Assembly (NCBI GenBank): GCA_000277445.1
Contig: AJWJ01000048.1
Coordinates: 1-64,000, forward strand
DNA: 64,000 nt
Direction of reading: 5' to 3'
Source of the DNA: Polysphondylium violaceum
Lineage: Eukaryota; Evosea; Eumycetozoa; Dictyosteliales; Dictyosteliaceae
Positions within the stretch are counted from its first letter, which is position 1, and the number at the start of each line of letters is the position of its first letter. Of the stretch, positions 58,301 to 64,000 are shown one piece after another. Below the pieces are notes generated by a model, which saw only the letters and a program-made list of their open reading frames with translations, was not told the origin of the DNA and did not search any database. The position numbers and the translations under genes are program-made.

Positions 58301-61300
58301 TCAAAAGATATAGGTGAACACATTGAGATACTCTCCATCAAACCAGAGTCTTTGTTAAAGTGGATTTGCTCAGCCATGATCAAACTTCCAGGTCTGGCAT
58401 TGGCTTCCAGTATACATGGGATATATTGGTTGGTATCTTTGGAGAGTGTTAGAATAATGTCAATGCCAATCAATGGTAAATCCAATTGATCCAAGAGAGA
58501 TTGTGCAATCTCTGACCATAGATCCCAATCCTTCTTTTTAATTGGAACAGGTAGGTTGTTTAAAATGTTGACAACCAAGCCCCATTTACAGCCATTGAGT
58601 CCGGGCGATATCACACGATCCTTTTCATTGGACCCCTCGACAATAGACAATGTAGTTTGTCCACCAACACAGGCATTCATACGGATTATGAATCTCTTTT
58701 GTCCAACCACCGTTTTAACAGATTCTATAAATTCACTCAAAAGATATTGATTTGCTTTGTTGTTTGTAGTATTGTTGTTCTGCGCACTACTCTCATCTTT
58801 ATCATTGATATCTATTAATCGCTTAATGGCATCATTGACATTGTTTTCATAATAGACATTGTAGGCCTCGGTGGTGTTGGCCCTGGGTTGGATAATGTAG
58901 CCATTGGATTTCTTGGAGATCAATGATGGGGCTTGTTTTTTAATGATATCCAATCCATCTTGTTTGGTGAGAATCGCTTTGGAGTCGAGGAGAACCAAGT
59001 CTGGGATGAGTAATGGCAAGCCAGTGGAATCGATCAATTCTGGGAGCTTAGATTTTATCCATAGTTTATCATCGCATCTTTCAATGGATTTCTTGCTGTC
59101 ATTCATTACATGGACATTAAATGAAATGAGTTTGCTTGACAAGTGGTCAAAGTATTCAATTTCATTTCCATTTGGGAGCTCCAAGAGGAAACAGGCATTC
59201 AATTCAACCTTTTTGTCAGAGGGAATTGAAAACTCGAGGATCTTGTCTTCATGGGGGCCCAAGAGCATTTGGCATCGGTTGATATAGACTTTGCCCTCTC
59301 CATACTCTAGCCATGAATCGTGACAACCGACGACATTGAGTGGATACGATTGGCCATACACACTACCAATCTTTTGAATAAATGAGGAAAAGAAGGGATA
59401 AAAGTGATGGTTCATCAATGTTTTTTTGCCGGTGATCACTGCAAATGTTAATCGATGAGCAAAGTGTTTTCTAAAGGTATCGGTGCTGCACGTAGCCAAA
59501 ATATCGACAAATGGAGTGAGAGGTTGGGATAGTTTGGAATCCAAATATCTCTCTGCGATTCTCTCGTAAAAGACATCGTTGGCAATCTTGTCGTTGGGGT
59601 CCAAGTTGATGTTGTTGTCCTTGATGTACTCTTTCACAAAGAGTTTGCCTCGTTCAATGAATTGGGCGGGGTTGTTGATGTCAGAGTCTTGTAGACCAGA
59701 TCTAACAATCAATTGGTCCAACAGCAGCTGTGTGAGCGAGAGATTAGCGGGGGATACGGCACTGCCATTGCTATAGACTTTGATGGGCGATAGCACATGT
59801 TGTTGTTCATTTTCTTTGGATAGTATGTCAATGGCCTCGACCTTTTTCAATAGAGCCCTAGGCACCGTGTCCAAAAAGGTTTTGCCGACCAACAGGAAAT
59901 TGCTCATGACCCTTCTGTCATTGTCGCCAACAAGGTTCCAGTCAATGGTCTTTTTGTCGTTGGACTCAAGACGAATGTACTCGAGCTCTCTCTTCCAGTA
60001 ATTGGTCCACAAACCGACACCGACATTTGGTTCCAAGTGCCAGAATTTGATAGTCTTGATCTCGCCCTCAAACTCTACGCCGTTAGAGAGATCCTTGAGC
60101 ATGTAGATGGGTTTGCTGGTGGCAGCACCCAAAGAGGATGTGATTGGCGGAATCACAATGTCGAGCAATCGAGACGACTCGACAATATCCCCAGTGTCTT
60201 TGTTTATCCACACAGGTTCGGGGATAAAGTCCAGCATCAAGTAGCGAGGCCACCAAATAGGCACACCGGTGGCATCCTTTTCCACGACGTGGGGGAATCT
60301 TGAATGGAAGGAATCAAACTTTTTGTCATAGAGCTCAATGGTCTCGGACCAATACTTGGGGCCAAACTTGCTCATGGCCGACATGACATTCCTGCCTGCT
60401 TCTTGCAGACCAAGGATAAACGAGTCCTTGAGTTCCTCTTTGATCATGTCTGGTGTAAGACAATCGAGCGAGCCTTGTCTACCAACATTGGTGGCAATCT
60501 GTAAACTATTCAGCGAGATGGGATGAGACGCGTCCCAGTTGGATGGTTTGTCGAGATCAGAGGATGCTGTCGAGTTGGGAGACGAGGTGCTCATGATGAT
60601 TCTGAGTGTGCCATAGACAGAGTCTTTGGGGTATCTGTTCAACTCGACGGCCAGGCCATAGTCTGAGATTTGACGCTCGACCAATCTACGAATGGCAAAT
60701 TCGCTCATCCAAAACAAAGGCGACGAGATGATGGCTCTTTGTATGACGACATTCTGTGATCTCGAGATGTGAAATATAAACTCACAGGCATTCTTGAGCT
60801 CCACAGGAGAGATGGTGTTTGTCTCGCCGCTCATAAGATCAAATCTCGATAGATTACGTGCACCCGATTCAGCAGCACCCTTGACAATGATGATTGGATA
60901 CTTTTGTACAAACGGAAGGAGTCTGTTTTGAATGGATTCCAGTATTTTGCTCTTGTCAAGCGATGGTTGTTGGGTGGTTTCAATTTGAAGCCAATCAATT
61001 TCTTGGGGAAGATTGACATTGGTCTCGTCGCTAGGATTAAAGATCAATGGATAGAGACTCTTGTTGTATGTCATTTCATAGAGGAACGGTGACTTGTCTG
61101 TGGTGGGGTAGCCGGCGTTGGATATCGATGTCTCTAAATGATGATGATGGAGTGTAACAACACTGCCAATCACCACAGGTCTTGAGAATCGGCTGGCCAC
61201 CAGTATGCCCTTGGGCAAAAGGATATTGGCATCTTTTTCACTTGCGATGCGTTTCTCTATTTGGGTGTCGGTCAGCATGGATATGTTTTTGAGGAGATAG

Positions 61301-64000
61301 ATGTATTGTTGCTCGTTGATCCAAAAGAAGGCATCGTTGATGGTGAGCACCGATCGCTGATCATCGTGCACCATGACACCGTCTCTTGTGATAAATAGAT
61401 TATCCTTAAGGGTGGGCCCTTCGGTCATGGCGCTGGCATAGTGCGTTCTGCCGACGGGACTGAGGAATGCGTGATTGACTTTGTTGAGCGAGTCTAGTGT
61501 GTGGACGTTGTATGGGTCAATGACGGAAAACACTCTGGGCAAGGCAAAGCCATCGTTTTTGATAAATGTAATCTCACGTAGTTGATTAAACGATCGCCAG
61601 AGCAACTCGTACTTGCAGGGAGCCGATGCGCCAATGGCCCTGACAAACACCTGGTCGCCCTCGCAATTGGATCCATCAGCCGACACGATTGTCTTGCCAA
61701 ACAAGAGGTCAAATGGCACCTGGTCAAGTTCATCGAGAATTGAGGTTTTGACCAAGACCACAAAACGGATATAGTCATAGAGTTTTCTGTGGGCCGACCA
61801 ATAGAGCTTGTATTGAGGCTCTCTGCACTCCTTTTTCAGTATTCCAACAGAGTCAAAATACCTCTCGCCAAACAAAGGGTATCGTTTGGGATCCAGTGTC
61901 CAGGGAGTGTATTCAGAGTAATGGTCGTCAATGGTCTTGGCAAAATACTCGGCCAATCCTCTCCACACAAGATTGTCTGTCAACTCTTTTCTCTCAAATG
62001 AAAGGAAGTTGCCTGTTTTTTCAATCAACAGCATTGTGCTCGTGATTTGCGACACAAATTGAGTGACGAGGACATGTTGGTCCAATGGTAAGTTCTTGAA
62101 AGATTCTTCATAGATGGGTGTGATCTTACCAAACGATTCATAGGTTCCAACCAGTGTATCCCATACCTTGATATCCACCTCACCAGTGGTTTGATTGACC
62201 AATTGGCCATTCACTAAACTGCACAGATCATCTTTGGCCAATCTAATCTCATCACTGGTGCTGCTGTCAAGAGTAAAGTCAATAATCGACACCAAGGCAC
62301 CAACGCAGAGCTTTAGCAATTGACCAATGAGTTTGTTTATCTTTTCCAAGGAACCACTCTTTATCTCTTGATCGAGGGTCAGGAATGAAGAGAGTTTACT
62401 TATGCTCTCTTGAATGGGGATCATGTTGAATGTTGAGATCGACTCGAGGTTGGTGTTGGTAGTGTTGGGGTTGTTGAGTGAATGGTATCCTTCCAAACGA
62501 GCCTTGACCATTTGATTCTTTTTCGACTGAATCACCAATTCTTTTCTACGAGTGACAGCCGTTTCAACGTGCTCTTCGCTGGCCTTGACACTAAACATCT
62601 TTCCTTTTCTGTCGGCCAATTGTATTTTATCTGTAGTCAAGCTGGGCACAATGAGCTGATATACGAGCGATTCATTCAATATTGATGGTGAATCAATTTT
62701 GACGGTGGGATTCAATTTCATATGGGCCTTTTGAATGATACCCAATATTCTCTTTTGGTAATTGACGGGTGTGCCATTGAGAATAAAGTAGCCACCAATC
62801 GATAGCCAATGCAGGGGAGATATGGTGGCCAACATTGGATGGTCTCTGACATCTTCTAACGATTCACGGATAATGACATCTCGTTGTTTGAATCTATTGG
62901 CCAGCAATATTCGCTGTTCATACTGCAAGAGGATCTCGATTTCTGTGCGCAGTTGGAGTGGAGAGAGTTGAGAAAGCTTTTGATTGAAAAGGAGAGCATC
63001 TCCTTGGGTGACCAAGTCGGCAATCTCTTGTTTGTTGTCAGAGTTGCAAATTCTTTCAAGATACTTAAAGACCTGAATGGCCCTTTCCTCTTGTCTGTAT
63101 ACCTCCTCTCTGAGATCAGTGCCGAGATTGGGTTGATAGTGGTCTTCGCCCCAGCCAAAGGCCTTGTAGATTGATTTTCTGCCACTGGATTTTCTCATTG
63201 ACCACTTGGTGATTCTATTGCCATGGTCATCAATACCCAGACATGCAGAATACCACAACATGACATCTCTCTCAAACCAACATCGATGTCTGCCCTGAGA
63301 CACGTGATCGTGGGCAGACAAGCTGCTGTTGGGACGACCAATCAACATCAAGTCTCTGAGATGTGCGGGATTGAGTGAGAGTAACTGTGGATGGGTGATT
63401 GAGAACACCACTACATCTTGTCCTTGCAAGTCTTTCATGAAATCATCGCCTGGACCTCTGAGTCTGAGGGTGAGTGGATGAATTCTACCCCCAATCTCTT
63501 TTCTCAGTGCCTCTTGCTCGGCAGGTGGAAGATTGGAGAGCGGGATCCATTCCTCGATAAATTGTCTGTGGAGCTGGGCGTTGGCCTTCATTTGGTCCAT
63601 GGATATACCTTTGTTTTTCAATATCGATGCAGCAAGCGTGGCTTCGTCACCAAGCAAAGTCAATGTCTCTGCCGAGAAGCCCAGCAAATCTTCGCTATCC
63701 ACACCGGGTACGGCAGTGATGGTGATGTCGCCCACGGTGGAATGAGAGGGAAACTTCTCGACCAATCTATCAATCAACTCTTTGTGTTGGGCAAGATCAA
63801 AGTCGGGTTGATTGATAAATTGTAGAGCGAGATATTGACGCACCTTGACATCTTCTGGATCTTTAGAGTGGGGAAGGAAACCGATCCAACCGAGTCTGGA
63901 AATCAGCTGGCCTTCTTCATCCAACGATAAAGCCACCTCTTTGTAATGGCCACTCAGAATGAGAAAAGCTCTCATGACCCAAGCGAAACGCACATCGGGG
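55372..64000 (-). CDS. Giant ATP-grasp-like / GHMP-kinase protein (5' end outside window)
   Basis: Exons are >64000-57121, 57041-56856, 56761-56293 and 55625-55372, with all phases fitting, giving at least 2595 residues. The frame is open to the window edge (PDVRFAWVMRAF), so the start is missing. A first ATP-grasp-like segment is near 60839-60900 (VKGAAESGARNLSRFDL) with WWPRYLMLDFIPEPVW further on. A second ATP-grasp segment has YLLSEFIE, GIDIIL (58450-58476) and ILEANARPGS (58387-58414), the Asp/Glu/Asn metal-ligand pattern. Then a GHMP kinase: motif 1 GRYRIFMGHSDLPGLGGFTV (57989-58058), phosphate loop KGGLSSSSALTG (57605-57657), GGASDRTAQLF (57481-57512) and, in the last exon, AAGLGGSVCIHV (55480-55515). 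Substrates are unknown; a sugar or other small molecule is likely for the GHMP part. The N-terminal half is not recognised. The last intron is 667 nt, unusually long. Confidence 0.8.
55626..56292 (-). other. Unusually long last intron of the giant gene
   Basis: Donor GTATGA and acceptor AAATTTAG flank 667 bases, against 60-180 for other introns here. The phases on both sides agree (phase 1), and the last exon holds the GHMP C-terminal motif needed by the domain, so the join is likely. The inside looks like intergenic DNA (CACACC-rich, CACCCCACACCCACC on the minus strand). No exon was found inside. Confidence 0.55.

Noticed and set aside
1-64000. tRNA, rRNA, CRISPR, transposon or virus-like genes
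   Set aside because: No B-box-like GGTTCGA element in a cloverleaf context, no rRNA-like stretch, no spaced repeats, and no transposase, integrase, reverse transcriptase or capsid-like frame was seen.

Overview
The window looks like nuclear DNA of a dictyostelid social amoeba (Dictyostelia). The intergenic DNA is very AT-rich with long A and T runs. Introns are short (about 60-180 nt) and AT-rich, with GTAAGT/GTATGT donors. The proteins carry Asn, Ser, Gln and Thr homopolymers, there are FNIP-repeat proteins, and there is a CLU-SH2 protein. Coding regions are less AT-rich than I would expect for D. discoideum itself, so another dictyostelid is more likely; the species cannot be settled from the sequence alone. 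I see no tRNA, rRNA, CRISPR array, virus-like element or intact transposon. All spliced models were built by hand from ORFs, splice signals and phase matching.

Layout. Positions 1-3649 are mostly non-coding, with a doubtful minus-strand gene end at 761-1209. Then come a CLU-TPR-SH2 protein (3650-7306, +), the GATOR1 subunit Iml1/DEPDC5 (7525-13323, -), the CTLH E3-ligase subunit GID8 (14000-14904, -), a tiny spliced gene (15316-15546, -) and a GBA2-type glucosylceramidase (16120-19797, -). A FNIP protein (20379-21629, -) is followed by a group IV PLP decarboxylase (22331-23694, +), a decayed FNIP fragment, a second CLU-core protein ending in leucine-rich repeats (24112-28766, +) and a second FNIP protein (28873-30408, -). 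A broken reading frame (30552-30871, +) and a second tiny spliced gene (31581-31835, +) come next.

The second half holds heme-less sulfite oxidase (31958-33292, -), an EF-hand-like protein (33927-34935, -), 6-pyruvoyl-tetrahydropterin synthase (35810-36399, +), CEBPZ/Noc1 (36535-39623, -), a stomatin-like protein (40423-41532, +), an ankyrin-TKL kinase (41738-44542, -), a LIM protein (46232-46615, -), a Csm1/Pcs1-like coiled-coil protein (48017-49646, +) and a GATA factor (49931-51680, -). After a 3.7 kb gap comes a giant gene (55372 to beyond 64000, -) encoding at least 2,595 residues. It combines ATP-grasp-like segments with a C-terminal GHMP-type small-molecule kinase.

How the genes relate. 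Most are independent housekeeping genes: nutrient sensing (Iml1), ubiquitin ligation (GID8), glycolipid turnover, sulfite detoxification, pterin synthesis and ribosome assembly. Two CLU-core proteins with different C-terminal modules lie within 25 kb, as do two FNIP genes plus a relic. The most unusual items are the giant ATP-grasp/GHMP protein, a pair of small genes whose first coding exon is only 10 nt (three codons plus one base), and several intergenic inverted repeats that could fold as structured RNAs.
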